Assembly: GCF_024171735.1 (NCBI RefSeq)
Contig: NZ_JAMTCH010000008.1
Coordinates: 90,893 to 154,892 of the forward strand
DNA: 64,000 bases
Source: Prauserella alba
GTDB lineage: Bacteria; Actinomycetota; Actinomycetes; Mycobacteriales; Pseudonocardiaceae
Direction of reading: 5' to 3'
This document shows positions 52,426-61,178 of this stretch, one piece after another. The notes beneath the pieces were generated by a model. That model saw only the letters and a list, made by a program, of their open reading frames with translations. It had not been told where the DNA came from and did no database searches. The position numbers and the translations under genes are program-made. Position 1 is the first letter of the stretch; every line of letters begins with the position of its first letter.

Positions 52426-53763
52426 GTGTCCACCGACGACCCCGTGCCCACCGCCACTTCCTGGACCGCCCCGACGGCGGCGACCACACCGGCCACGGCA
52501 GGTGACGCCACCCTCCGTGCCACGGTGCGCGTGCCCGGGTCGAAATCCATCACCAACCGCGCCTGCGTTCTCGCGGCACTGTCGGCGGGAACCACGCTGG
52601 TGCGCGAACCGCTCGATTCGCGCGACGCCCGCCTGATGCTCGCCGCGCTGCGCGAACTCGGGGCGACGGCCGAGCACACGGCCGACGGACTGCGTATCAG
52701 CCCGCTCACGCAGGGCGACGGCGAGACCCACGTGGTACTGGGCAACGCGGGCACCGTGGCGCGGTTCACGCCCGCGCTGGCGGCACTGGGCGAGCGGACC
52801 GTCCACTTCGACGGGGACGCCGCGATCCGCCGCAGGCCGCTGTCACCGCTGCTGGACGCACTGCGCACGCTCGGGGCCGACATCGAGGACGGCCCCGGCG
52901 AGCCAGGCGCTCCCCCGTTCACCGTCCACGGCCACGGCGGACTGCGCGGCGGCGAGGTCGACCTGGACTCGTCGGCGTCCAGCCAGTTCCTGTCGGCCCT
53001 GCTGCTGGCCGCACCGGCCTTCGACCACGGCGTGACGGTGCGGCTGCTCGGCGAGGTGCCCAGCGAGCCGCACATCGCCATGACCCTCGACATGCTCCGC
53101 CGGTTCGGCGCGGCACCGGAGCGCCGCGGCCGCGAGGTGCACGTGCCGCCCGCCACGCTGACGCTGGCCGACTACGCCGTCGAACCGGACCTGTCGACGG
53201 CGGCGCCGTTCGTCGCGGCGCCGCTGGTGACAGGCGGCACGGTCCGGATCGTGGGCTGGCCACGCGAAACCACCCAGCCGGGGGACTGGCTGCGCAGCCT
53301 CGTCGCCGAGCTCGGCGGTGAGGCCGTGTTCGAGCGCGGCGCCGACGGTTCCGACGTGCTCCGCGTGAGCGGCGACGGCCGGCTGGCCGGCCGGGAGCTC
53401 GACCTGCACGAGGTCGGCGAGCTGACCCCGGTGGTCGCGGCGATGCTGTGCTTCGCCGACGGTCCCTCGCGTATCTCCGGCGTGGCACACCTGCGCGGGC
53501 ACGAAACGGACCGGCTGGCCGCGCTCGCGACCGAACTGACCGCGCTCGGCGGCGCGGTCAGCGAGACTGCCGACGGGCTCGTCATCGGCCCGGCGCCGCT
53601 GCACGCGGGCACGTTCCACACCTACGACGACCACCGGCTCGTCATGGCGGGTGCGGTGCTGGGCCTGCGGGTGTCCGGCGTCGAGGTGGAGAACCCCGCC
53701 ACGGTCGGCAAGACGTTCCCCGGCTTCGTCGACGCGTGGCACGCCATGCTCGGCGCCGTCTGA
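52426..53763 (+). CDS. aroA: 3-phosphoshikimate 1-carboxyvinyltransferase (EPSP synthase)
   Basis: A 445-residue EPSP synthase. VPGSKSITNRACVLAALSAGTT (about 36-57), LGNAGTVARFTPALAAL, DLDSSASSQFLSALLLAAP and FKD-region equivalents such as HLRGHETDRLAALATEL and YDDHRLVMAG are present. The first about 30 residues are Thr/Ala/Pro-rich. GTG 52426 was chosen; the frame extends to 52318. It makes 5-enolpyruvylshikimate 3-phosphate in the aromatic pathway. It is divergent from pyrG and not next to other aro genes. Three 16-base repeats begin at its stop codon. Confidence 0.93.
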   Translation: MSTDDPVPTATSWTAPTAATTPATAGDATLRATVRVPGSKSITNRACVLAALSAGTTLVREPLDSRDARLMLAALRELGATAEHTADGLRISPLTQGDGETHVVLGNAGTVARFTPALAALGERTVHFDGDAAIRRRPLSPLLDALRTLGADIEDGPGEPGAPPFTVHGHGGLRGGEVDLDSSASSQFLSALLLAAPAFDHGVTVRLLGEVPSEPHIAMTLDMLRRFGAAPERRGREVHVPPATLTLADYAVEPDLSTAAPFVAAPLVTGGTVRIVGWPRETTQPGDWLRSLVAELGGEAVFERGADGSDVLRVSGDGRLAGRELDLHEVGELTPVVAAMLCFADGPSRISGVAHLRGHETDRLAALATELTALGGAVSETADGLVIGPAPLHAGTFHTYDDHRLVMAGAVLGLRVSGVEVENPATVGKTFPGFVDAWHAMLGAV

Positions 53764-53808
53764 ACTCGGCGCCGTCTGAACTCAGCGCCGTCTGAACTCA
53801 GCGCCGTC
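53749..53808. repeat. 16-base tandem repeats over the aroA stop codon
   Basis: TGAACTCGGCGCCGTC (53761-53776) is followed by two copies of TGAACTCAGCGCCGTC (53777-53792, 53793-53808), and the last aroA codons (CTCGGCGCCGTC, 53749-53760) are a partial copy. The first repeat begins exactly with the aroA stop TGA, so the array looks like slippage duplication of the gene end. Each copy carries its own TGA in a different frame. Confidence 0.85.
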
Positions 53809-53946
53809 GGACACCCGGCCCGTCTGAAACCTGGCCCGCCTGACGCTCGGACTGCTGACCGGCACGCCACAGCGACCCGGCAGGACGCGACTCACGGGGA
53901 CGCGTGCGCCGCCGGCTCGCCCGCGTGCCGTACGTGTCCCGGCGCG

Positions 53947-54897
53947 TCAGCGGCTCTCCTTGTCCACTCCCGGTGCGGGCGCCTCGGCGTTGCCCGCCGT
54001 GCCGTAGCGGCCCGCGTCGCCTTCGAGCTGTTCGCGCAGGGCCAGCACGGTGGCGATCCGGCCGGAGTGCGCACCAACGTTATCCACTGTGGACAACACG
54101 GACGTGGTCGCCGTGTCCGCCCTGGCCACGCCGACCGCACCGGCGCCGCCCGACGAGCCCTGCCTGCCGGCCAGCACGGTGCCCGCACCGGACCGGTCGA
54201 GCTGGGCTGCGAACCGTGCCACCGTCGCGGCCTTGTTGCCGGCCCCGTCACCCGTGGCCTCACCACCGGTCAGCACGATCGCCAACTGCGCCGGTTTGAC
54301 CGAGTCCTTGCTCGGGTTGACGAACCCGCTCTCGGTCAGTCCGGACAGCGCGGCCTGCCGTTCGTCACCGGACGCCTGGGGTTTCGCGTTCTCGCCGTCG
54401 AGCAGCAGCACCGAACCGGCGAGCGCCCCGGCGAGCGTGCCCGGGTCCCCGGCCGTCGGGAACTGCGCTCCCGACGGCTGCAGCCGCGTGGCGATCTCCC
54501 GCAGCTGGTCGGACTGGCCGGGATCGGTGAACGCCTCCGTCAGCTGGACCTCACCGGTGACGTCGGCGCCCGCCTGCTCGACCCGTTCGGTCAGCGCGTC
54601 CCGGTCGGCCGAACTCGCGTCCGGCGTCGTGATGAACACGACCGACCGCTTGTCGAGCAGCCCGTCGACCACACTGCCGCCGACCGACCCTGCGAACTCG
54701 TCCGCGTCGGCGAGCTGTGCCTCCAACGCGTTCCGTTGCGATTCGAGGTCGCTCACCTCGGCGGCCAGTTCCCCGCGCTCGTCCGACAGTCCGGACAGCA
54801 GTGGCCCGTTCAGGGCGGTCGAGCCGAGCACGACGCCGATCGCCAGTGCGAGGAACGCCGCCGCGATCGAGACGATGTGGTACCGCAGCGAGATCAC
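53947..54897 (-). CDS. MctB/SteB family protein (copper transporter MctB-like)
   Basis: A 316-residue membrane-anchored protein. One N-terminal helix (about 9-27, IVSIAAAFLALAIGVVLGS) is followed by a coiled coil (38-66) and a Gly/Ala/Ser-rich extracellular domain. This is the Rv1698 (MctB) family; in Corynebacterium the equivalent SteB works with SteA at the division septum. GTG 54897 overlaps the steA stop by four bases. The adjoining steA favours a division role over copper export. Confidence 0.88.
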   Translation of the reverse strand: MISLRYHIVSIAAAFLALAIGVVLGSTALNGPLLSGLSDERGELAAEVSDLESQRNALEAQLADADEFAGSVGGSVVDGLLDKRSVVFITTPDASSADRDALTERVEQAGADVTGEVQLTEAFTDPGQSDQLREIATRLQPSGAQFPTAGDPGTLAGALAGSVLLLDGENAKPQASGDERQAALSGLTESGFVNPSKDSVKPAQLAIVLTGGEATGDGAGNKAATVARFAAQLDRSGAGTVLAGRQGSSGGAGAVGVARADTATTSVLSTVDNVGAHSGRIATVLALREQLEGDAGRYGTAGNAEAPAPGVDKESR

Positions 54898-56078
54898 GAC
54901 AGCAGCCCCCTGACCCAGGACGCGAACGAATTCCAGGTGTCGCGCAACCAGTCCGCGTACACGCTGCCGACGTCGGAGACGAGCAGCGCGGCCGCGACGA
55001 CCGCCAGTGCGGCCAGCACCAGCAGCACGACGGCGCTCATCGACACGCGGTTGCGGTGCAGCGTGGCGACCGCTTTCCCGTCGACGAGTTTCGTGCCGAG
55101 CTTGAGCCGGGTCAGGAACGTGGACGGGTTCGACCCGGACCGGCCGTGGTCGAGGAACTCCCGCAGCGTCGCCTGGAACCCGACCGTGACGACGAGGCCC
55201 GCGTCGTGGGTGTCGGCCAGCAGCAGGGCGAGGTCCTCCGAGTTGCCCGATGCCGGGAACGTCACGGCACCGATCCCGAGGTCCTGGATGCGTTCGACGC
55301 CCGGCGCGTAGCCGTCCGGCTGGGCCGGCACGACGACCTCGTGGCATTCCTTGAGCGTCTGCGCGCCGATACCGCTGGGATCGCCGACCACGACGTCCGG
55401 GGTGTACCCGAGCTCGCGGAGTGTGTCGGCCGCCGCGTCCACGCCGATCAGCGCGGGCCGATGCTCGTTGATGTACTTCTTCAGCGCCTTGAGGTCGTCG
55501 GCGTGTTCGTTGCCCGGCGCGACGACCAGCACGTGCCGGCCGGTCAACGGCAGGCGCAGCTCGGGCACGCCCACGCCGTCGAGGATGAGCGCCCGCTCAC
55601 GGCGGAGGAACTCGATCGTGTTGGCCGAGAACGCCTCCAACTGGGTGGACATCCCGGCCTTGGCCTCGATCATGGCGTCGGCGACGCTCTCGGCCGTCTG
55701 CACCGTTCCGGAGGCGATCTCCTCGTCCCCGGCGTACAGGGTGCCTTCGTACAGGCGGACCTTGCTGCCGTCCTTGATGCGCTGCACCACGTCGGATCCC
55801 ACGTTGTCGATCAGTGGGATGCCCGCCTCGACGAGGATCTCGGGGCCGAGGTTGGGAAAGCGCCCCGAAATGGACGGCGCGGCGTTCACGACCGCCGCGA
55901 CCTCGGCCGCGGTGAGCACGTCCGCCGTGGCACGGTCGATGTCGACCTCGTCCATCACGACGATGTCCCCGGAGCCCACCCGCCGCAACAACTCCCGGGT
56001 GCGCCGGTCGACGCGTGCCACTCCGCTGATGCCGGGCAGCGTTTCCTTGGCCCGGGTGAGCAAGCCGGAGAGTTTCAT
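54894..56078 (-). CDS. steA: putative cytokinetic ring protein SteA
   Basis: A 394-residue protein. The cytosolic part includes GDIVVMDEVDIDRATADVLTAA and RFPNLGPEILVEAGIPLIDNV, with a thiamine-pyrophosphokinase-like middle (YTPDVVVGDPSG). One C-terminal membrane helix is at about 347-368. In Corynebacterium SteA localises to the septum and with SteB affects cell separation. ATG 56078 is preferred to 56150 (MKLSGLLTRAKETLPG is the family start). It is co-transcribed with the mctB-like gene. Confidence 0.9.
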   Translation of the reverse strand: MKLSGLLTRAKETLPGISGVARVDRRTRELLRRVGSGDIVVMDEVDIDRATADVLTAAEVAAVVNAAPSISGRFPNLGPEILVEAGIPLIDNVGSDVVQRIKDGSKVRLYEGTLYAGDEEIASGTVQTAESVADAMIEAKAGMSTQLEAFSANTIEFLRRERALILDGVGVPELRLPLTGRHVLVVAPGNEHADDLKALKKYINEHRPALIGVDAAADTLRELGYTPDVVVGDPSGIGAQTLKECHEVVVPAQPDGYAPGVERIQDLGIGAVTFPASGNSEDLALLLADTHDAGLVVTVGFQATLREFLDHGRSGSNPSTFLTRLKLGTKLVDGKAVATLHRNRVSMSAVVLLVLAALAVVAAALLVSDVGSVYADWLRDTWNSFASWVRGLLS

Positions 56079-56272
56079 GGCTCGATACTGGCAAACGAAC
56101 TCGCCGAAAACCGCGGCGACGCGCCGGGAACGGCCGACGATCACCTTCATCCGCGCCGTGGATCACACCACCTGCGCGCCGCCGGGAACCGGTCACACCG
56201 GGAGCGGGCGCATCGCCGCCGCCCGCTCCCGGCACCACCGCCGCCGTCGGCGAAAGATCCACTTCGGACGGG

Positions 56273-58351
56273 TCACGTCCGGTCGCGACCGGCCGATCCC
56301 TTCCCGGAACCCGACTTTCCGGACGTCTTCTTCTCGCCCCGAGTCTTCTCGCTCCGCTGTGCCTTCTCGCTCCGCTGTGCCTTCTCATCCCGCGGTGTCC
56401 TCTCATCCCGCGGTGCCTTCTCCTGCCGCGGCGTGGCCGTCGAGCCCGTCCGCCGCGAAGCCGTGGCGTCCGAGCCACCGCCCTTCGCAGCACCCTTCGC
56501 CGCGGCACCCTTCGCAGCGCCGCCCTTCGCAGCGCCGCCCTTCGCAGCGCCGCCCTTCGCAGCGCCGCCCTTCGCAGCGCCGCCCTTCCCGGGGGCCGGT
56601 TCCGATTTGTACGTGTCCGCGGTGGCGATCAGTTCCTCCGCGTGGGCGCGGCCCGCCTCACTGTCGTCGAGACCGGCCAGCATGCGCGCGAGCTCGTCGA
56701 CCCGGTGTTCCGGGTCGAGCACGGTCACACCACTGCGCGTGATGCCGTCGGCCGTTCCCTTGTCCACCACGAGATGCCGGTCGGCGAACGCCGCCACCTG
56801 CGGCAGGTGGGTCACCACCAGCACCTGGTGGGTCCGTGCCAGCGTCGCGAGCCGTTTGCCGATCTCGACGGCCGCGCGGCCCCCGACGCCGGCGTCCACC
56901 TCGTCGAACACGAGCGTCTGCACGGGGTCTGCGTGCGCCAGCACGACCTCGATCGCCAGCATCACGCGCGATAGCTCACCGCCGGAGGCCGCCTTGTGCA
57001 CCGGCATCGGCTGCGCCCCGGAATGGGCCTTCAGCACCAGCTCGACCTCGTCGACACCCTCTGGGCCCGCGTGCACCCGCTCCCCCGCCACGGTCAGCGC
57101 GTGCGGATCGGCGTCGTCGGCCGCCTTGGTGCCGACGGCCAGTTCGACCTCGGCCTGCCCCATGGCCAGGCCGGCCAGCTCGGCGGTGATCCCCGCCGCC
57201 AGCTCCGCCGCAGCGCTGCGCCGGGCGGTGCTCACCGCCTCCGCGTGGGCCGCCAGTTCGGCAGCCAAGTCGTCCCGGCGGGCCGCAAGTGCGCTCAGGG
57301 CTTCGTCGGAGGTGTCCAGCCCGGCGAGTCGTTCCCGCGCGTCCTCCGCCCACGCGAGCACGCCGTCGACGTCCGCGGCGTACTTGCGGGTCAGTTTCTT
57401 CAGGTCCGCCTGCCGGGCGAGGATCCGTTCCAGTCGCTCGGGATCGGCTTCGAGACCGTCGAGGTAGCCGGTGAGTTCGGCACCGACGTCGGACAGCAGC
57501 GTTGCGGCCTCGGCCACGCGGGGTTCCAATTCGCGCAGCACCGTGTCGTCGGCCGCCGACAGCCTGCGGCGGGCCTCGGCGAGCAGCCCGAGCGCGCCGG
57601 GGGCGTCCGGGTCGCCGTCGGCCGCCCCCGAGACGGCGGCCGACGCCGCCGAGGCCGTCTCCCGCAGTTCGTCGACCGCGGACAGCCGTTTCACCTGCTC
57701 GGTCAGTTCGGTGTCCTCGCCGGGCTCCGGGGCGGCCGATTCGATCTCGGCGAGGCCGTGCCGCAGCATGTCCGCCTGTTGCGCCAGTTCACGGGACCGC
57801 GACGACCGTTCTTCGAGCTCGGTGATCACCTCGAGCCATTCCCGCCGGACCCGCCGGTACTCGGCGAGCGACGCCGCGACGGGGTCGCCGGCGAACCGGT
57901 CGAGCACGGCACGCTGCTGCGCCGCGCGCAGGAGTTTCAGCTGGTCGTTCTGCCCGTGGACGGCGATCAGCTGCTCGGCCAGGTCACCGAGAACCCCGAC
58001 CGGTACGGACCGGCCGCCGAGGTGCGCCCGCGAGCGGCCGTCGGCACCGACCGAGCGGAGCGCGATGACGCTGCCGTCCTCGTCGATGTCCGCGCCCGCG
58101 TCGGTCACGATCGTGGGCGCACGGTCACCGGACGCACCGATTCCCTCGAAACGCCCTTCGACGGCCGCCTTGGCCGCTCCCGCGCGCACTTTCGACGCCT
58201 CCGACCGGCCACCCGACAACAGGTGCAGTCCGGTGACGACCATGGTCTTGCCCGCCCCGGTCTCACCGGTGACGACGGTGAGACCCGGGTGCAGTTCGAG
58301 CAGGGCGTCCTCGATCACTCCGAGGCCCTGGATTCGCATCTCGGCCAGCAC
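56273..58351 (-). CDS. recN: DNA repair protein RecN with a Lys/Ala-rich tail
   Basis: A 692-residue SMC-like ATPase. Walker A GETGAGKT is at 29-36, the long coiled-coil middle is about 155-370, the signature HKAASGGELSRVMLAIEVV and Walker B LVFDEVDAGVGG follow, and VVTHLPQVAAF is the C-terminal conserved block. The core ends near residue 587, the usual RecN length. The last about 105 residues are an extra tail: AKGGA repeats (15-base DNA repeat, 56506-56590), then RSEKAQ/RDEK repeats (18-base period, 56347-56424), strongly basic like a histone H1 tail. The start is GTG 58351 (MLAEMRIQGLG). It acts in double-strand-break repair. Confidence 0.93.
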   Translation of the reverse strand: MLAEMRIQGLGVIEDALLELHPGLTVVTGETGAGKTMVVTGLHLLSGGRSEASKVRAGAAKAAVEGRFEGIGASGDRAPTIVTDAGADIDEDGSVIALRSVGADGRSRAHLGGRSVPVGVLGDLAEQLIAVHGQNDQLKLLRAAQQRAVLDRFAGDPVAASLAEYRRVRREWLEVITELEERSSRSRELAQQADMLRHGLAEIESAAPEPGEDTELTEQVKRLSAVDELRETASAASAAVSGAADGDPDAPGALGLLAEARRRLSAADDTVLRELEPRVAEAATLLSDVGAELTGYLDGLEADPERLERILARQADLKKLTRKYAADVDGVLAWAEDARERLAGLDTSDEALSALAARRDDLAAELAAHAEAVSTARRSAAAELAAGITAELAGLAMGQAEVELAVGTKAADDADPHALTVAGERVHAGPEGVDEVELVLKAHSGAQPMPVHKAASGGELSRVMLAIEVVLAHADPVQTLVFDEVDAGVGGRAAVEIGKRLATLARTHQVLVVTHLPQVAAFADRHLVVDKGTADGITRSGVTVLDPEHRVDELARMLAGLDDSEAGRAHAEELIATADTYKSEPAPGKGGAAKGGAAKGGAAKGGAAKGGAAKGAAAKGAAKGGGSDATASRRTGSTATPRQEKAPRDERTPRDEKAQRSEKAQRSEKTRGEKKTSGKSGSGKGSAGRDRT
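56506..56590. repeat. 15-base tandem repeat in the recN 3' end
   Basis: Four exact copies of CGCCCTTCGCAGCGC (56521-56580) follow one near-copy (56506-56520) and precede a partial copy. On the recN strand they encode AKGGA units. The array is in frame, so changes in copy number would lengthen or shorten the tail by five residues. Confidence 0.9.
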
Positions 58352-58397
58352 GGGCACCACCGTATCGGCAGTCACCGACAACCGGGAGGATGCACCG

Positions 58398-58985
58398 GTG
58401 AGACATCGCGTACCCGCATCGGCCGGACTCCTGGCGATGCTGCTCCTGGGAGCCTGCACGCCCACCTCGGCGCCGGAAGCCGTGGGAACCCCGACGTCGG
58501 CACCCTCGGCACCCTCGGCACCCGGCGAATCGTGTCCTGCGAGCGATGCGCGGATCGCAGCCGTCGGCAGCGAGGCCGCCATGGGGCTGCGGATACTGCA
58601 TCTGGAGTTCACGAACTGCAGCGAACGGCCGCAGCACCTGAGCGGATATCCCCGGCTACGGGTGCTCGACGAGAACCGGACGCGGATGGACGTGCGCGTC
58701 CGCGAGGGGTCCGCGGGTATCGCCACGGTGGAGGGGTTCGACGACCCGCCGCGGGAGCTCACACTGCAACCGGGCGGGACCGCGCGGACCGGCTTGATGT
58801 GGCGCAACACCAACACCGCGACCGGCGCACCCGGCGTCGGCGAGTACCTGGAGATCGCTCCCACCGCGGGGCGGCCCTGGCAGCCGGTGGAGCAGTCGGC
58901 AGCGGACCGGGACGGGCTGCACATCGACCTCGGGTCGACCGGCACGCTCGGGGTGCGAGCCTGGCACCGGGACGAGAGCGGCTGA
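58398..58985 (+). CDS. DUF4232-like lipoprotein
   Basis: A 195-residue lipoprotein with lipobox LLGAC (Cys20) and a Pro/Ser/Thr/Ala linker (TPTSAPSAPSAP). The C-terminal beta-rich domain resembles DUF4232, with a CPASD... and FTNCSERP Cys pair and LQPGGTARTGLMWRN typical of that family. The function is unknown. GTG 58398 follows GGGAGG with good spacing. It is divergent from recN and convergent with the NAD kinase gene. Confidence 0.85.
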   Translation: MRHRVPASAGLLAMLLLGACTPTSAPEAVGTPTSAPSAPSAPGESCPASDARIAAVGSEAAMGLRILHLEFTNCSERPQHLSGYPRLRVLDENRTRMDVRVREGSAGIATVEGFDDPPRELTLQPGGTARTGLMWRNTNTATGAPGVGEYLEIAPTAGRPWQPVEQSAADRDGLHIDLGSTGTLGVRAWHRDESG

Positions 58986-59038
58986 ATCGGTCGCCGGTGG
59001 TGCCCGGCATCCGCCGCGCAGCCACGCCGGTTCGGTCG

Positions 59039-59962
59039 TCAGCTCGGGTCGCCGCGGTCGTGGCGTTCGCGCCAGCTCTTCACCGGCAGCGAGAACTTGT
59101 GCACGAGGCGGTCGGTGAACGGCCCGTCCCACAGGTGCGCCAGCCGGACGGGAACCGTGCCGGCCACGACCCGCACCTGCATGCCTGCGTCGAGTTCGAT
59201 GTGACGCAGCCCGTCGCAGGTCAGCACCGCGGGGAACCCGTCGGGGTCGACACTCACCGTGATGATCGACTCGCGCGAGACCACGAGGGGGCGCGAGAAC
59301 ATGGCGTGGGCGTTGCTGGGCACCACGAGCAGCGCCTCGACGTCGGGCCACACCACCGGCCCGCCCGCCGAAAAGGCGTAGGCGGTCGATCCGGTCGGCG
59401 TCGAGCACAGCACCCCGTCGCAGCCGAACGCCGACACCGGCCGCCCGTCGACCTCGATCAGCGCGTCGAGGATGCGTTCGCGGCTGGATTTCTCCACGCT
59501 GGCCTCGTTGAGGGCCCAGGTCGCGGCCACGACCTCGTCGCCCCGCGTCACCGTGACGTCGATGGTCATGCGCTCCTCGATGCGGTAGGCACCCCGCACG
59601 ACGCGTTCGACCGTATCGGCCAGTGCGTGCGAGTCGGCCTCGGTGAGGAACCCGACGCGGCCCAGGTTCACGCCCAGCACCGGCACCCCGGCGGGCCGGG
59701 CCAGTTCGGCCGCCCGCAGCAGGGTTCCGTCACCGCCGAGCACGAGCACCAGTTCGGCCCCGTCCGCCGGGCGATGCTCGGGGTCGACCACCACGCACGG
59801 CGTGTCCCCTGCGCGGCCGACGAGCTGGCGCACCTCGTCGTCGACGACGCGCAGGCCGATCCCGGCGCCTGCCAGCCGCGCGGCGACCGCGCGCGCGGCG
59901 TCCTGGGTCGACTCCCGGTCCGGATGCACCACGAGCAGCACTTCACGAGGCCCGAAACTCAT
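59039..59962 (-). CDS. nadK: NAD kinase
   Basis: A 307-residue NAD kinase. The catalytic GGDGT is at 76-80 (LVLVLGGDGTLLRAAE); NLGRVGFLTEA, the NE/D motif (ALNEASVEKSSRERI), the GSTAYAFSAGGPVVWP segment and the C-terminal basic end are present. ATG 59962 is preferred (MSFGPREVLLVVHPDR). It phosphorylates NAD to NADP. It is in the operon between tlyA and recN, as Rv1695 in M. tuberculosis. Confidence 0.96.
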   Translation of the reverse strand: MSFGPREVLLVVHPDRESTQDAARAVAARLAGAGIGLRVVDDEVRQLVGRAGDTPCVVVDPEHRPADGAELVLVLGGDGTLLRAAELARPAGVPVLGVNLGRVGFLTEADSHALADTVERVVRGAYRIEERMTIDVTVTRGDEVVAATWALNEASVEKSSRERILDALIEVDGRPVSAFGCDGVLCSTPTGSTAYAFSAGGPVVWPDVEALLVVPSNAHAMFSRPLVVSRESIITVSVDPDGFPAVLTCDGLRHIELDAGMQVRVVAGTVPVRLAHLWDGPFTDRLVHKFSLPVKSWRERHDRGDPS

Positions 59963-59987
59963 TGCGGCCCCCTCACCGTCGTCACCG

Positions 59988-60809
59988 TCACTGCGGTCCC
60001 TTCTCGACCGCGGTGCGCACCAGCTGTTCCGGGTCGGGCCGTTCGGCGCCGGTGTCCGCACCGCCCTTGCGCAGCCAGGCGAAGAATTCGACGTTGCCGG
60101 AGGGTCCCGGCAACGGGCTGGCTGTGACGCCGCGCGGGTGCAGGCCGTGTTCGGCCGCCGCCGCCAGCACGGTCAGCACCGCCTCGCCGCGGAGTTCCGG
60201 ATCACGAACGACACCACCGCTGCCCAACCGGTGCTTTCCGACCTCGAACTGCGGTTTGACCATCGGCAGCAGGTCGGCGCCGTCGGCCGCGCACGCGGCG
60301 AACGCGCCGAGCACGAGCGTCAGCGAGATGAACGACAGGTCCGCCACCACCAGGTCCACCGGACCGCCGATGTCGTCGGGGCTCAGACTGCGGACGTTGG
60401 TCTTGTCCAGTACCACGACGCGTTCGTCGGTGCGGAGGCGCCAGTCGAGCAGTCCGCGGCCGACGTCGGCCGCCACGACCTCACGGGCACCTTCCCGCAA
60501 CAGCACGTCGGTGAATCCGCCGGTGGACGCGCCCGCGTCGAGGCAACGGGCACCCGCGACGGTCAGCCCATCGGGGGTGAACGCCTCCAGTGCGCCGAGC
60601 AGCTTGTGCGCGCCCCGCGACGCCCAGCCGGGGTCGTCGTCGCTACGGACCACGATCGGTGCGTCCGCCTCGACGCCCGTCGCCGCTTTGGTCGCCACCA
60701 TGCCGCGGACGGTGACCCTGCCTTCGCCGATCAGCGTGCTGGCCTGCTCGCGGGACCGCGCGAGCCCGCGCCGCACCAGTTCGGCGTCGAGCCGTGCCCT
60801 ACGCGGCAT
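59988..60809 (-). CDS. tlyA: TlyA family 16S/23S rRNA (cytidine-2'-O)-methyltransferase
   Basis: A 273-residue protein with an N-terminal S4 domain (LDAELVRRGLARSREQASTLIGEG) and a Rossmann methyltransferase domain. LDAGASTGGFTDVLL is the SAM-binding motif, DLSFISL carries the conserved Asp, and LVKPQFE-like LPMVKPQFEVG holds the catalytic Lys. It methylates rRNA in related bacteria and affects capreomycin sensitivity there. ATG 60809 overlaps the preceding small ORF. The neighbours match Rv1694. Confidence 0.94.
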   Translation of the reverse strand: MPRRARLDAELVRRGLARSREQASTLIGEGRVTVRGMVATKAATGVEADAPIVVRSDDDPGWASRGAHKLLGALEAFTPDGLTVAGARCLDAGASTGGFTDVLLREGAREVVAADVGRGLLDWRLRTDERVVVLDKTNVRSLSPDDIGGPVDLVVADLSFISLTLVLGAFAACAADGADLLPMVKPQFEVGKHRLGSGGVVRDPELRGEAVLTVLAAAAEHGLHPRGVTASPLPGPSGNVEFFAWLRKGGADTGAERPDPEQLVRTAVEKGPQ

Positions 60810-60870
60810 GGCTCGACCGCTTCCACCAGCGGCGCACCGATGTGCCCAAGCCGTTGGCCGCCATGGTCAC
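60799..60870 (-). CDS. possible 23-residue coupling peptide upstream of tlyA
   Basis: A GTG at 60870 overlaps the stop of the preceding gene (GTGA), followed in frame by ATG 60864, and ends at TAG 60799, inside the tlyA start (11-base overlap). The predicted peptide ends SVRRWWKRSSHAA, Arg/Trp-rich. It has no recognised family. It fills a gap that would otherwise leave tlyA uncoupled to the upstream genes, so it could be a translational coupler or a real small protein. Confidence 0.45.
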   Translation of the reverse strand: MTMAANGLGTSVRRWWKRSSHAA

Positions 60871-61094
60871 ACCTTGTCGATGCTGGACAAAGCGACGGTG
60901 AGCTCGGTGTGCACAGCCTCGAACCGTTCGACGTGGTCGGCCACGGGCAGCCGGTCGAGGTCGTCGAGAGCGGTGACGGCGTCGTCGATACCGGCCTTCG
61001 GGTCGGTGTCCTGGGCCGCTTCCACATCGTGGTTCGCTGGTGTCTCCTGGCCGGCCTCCTGCGGCGGGCCGGGGACCGGGCTGTCGTCGTGCAC
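60867..61094 (-). CDS. small conserved acidic protein (Rv1693-like position)
   Basis: A 75-residue acidic protein. The first 40 residues are polar and Pro/Glu/Asp-rich; the last 35 (DAVTALDDLDRLPVADHVERFEAVHTELTVALSSIDKV) form two predicted helices. It has no known function. The position between the HAD and tlyA genes matches Rv1693. The GTG start has a weak ribosome site. Confidence 0.7.
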   Translation of the reverse strand: MHDDSPVPGPPQEAGQETPANHDVEAAQDTDPKAGIDDAVTALDDLDRLPVADHVERFEAVHTELTVALSSIDKV

Positions 61095-61178
61095 GCCCCA
61101 ACGCTATCCGATCCGGCACCGGCAGCCGTCGCCGCCAGGGCCTGCGCAGGGCGCCGGACCCGGCCGGCGACGGGACGT

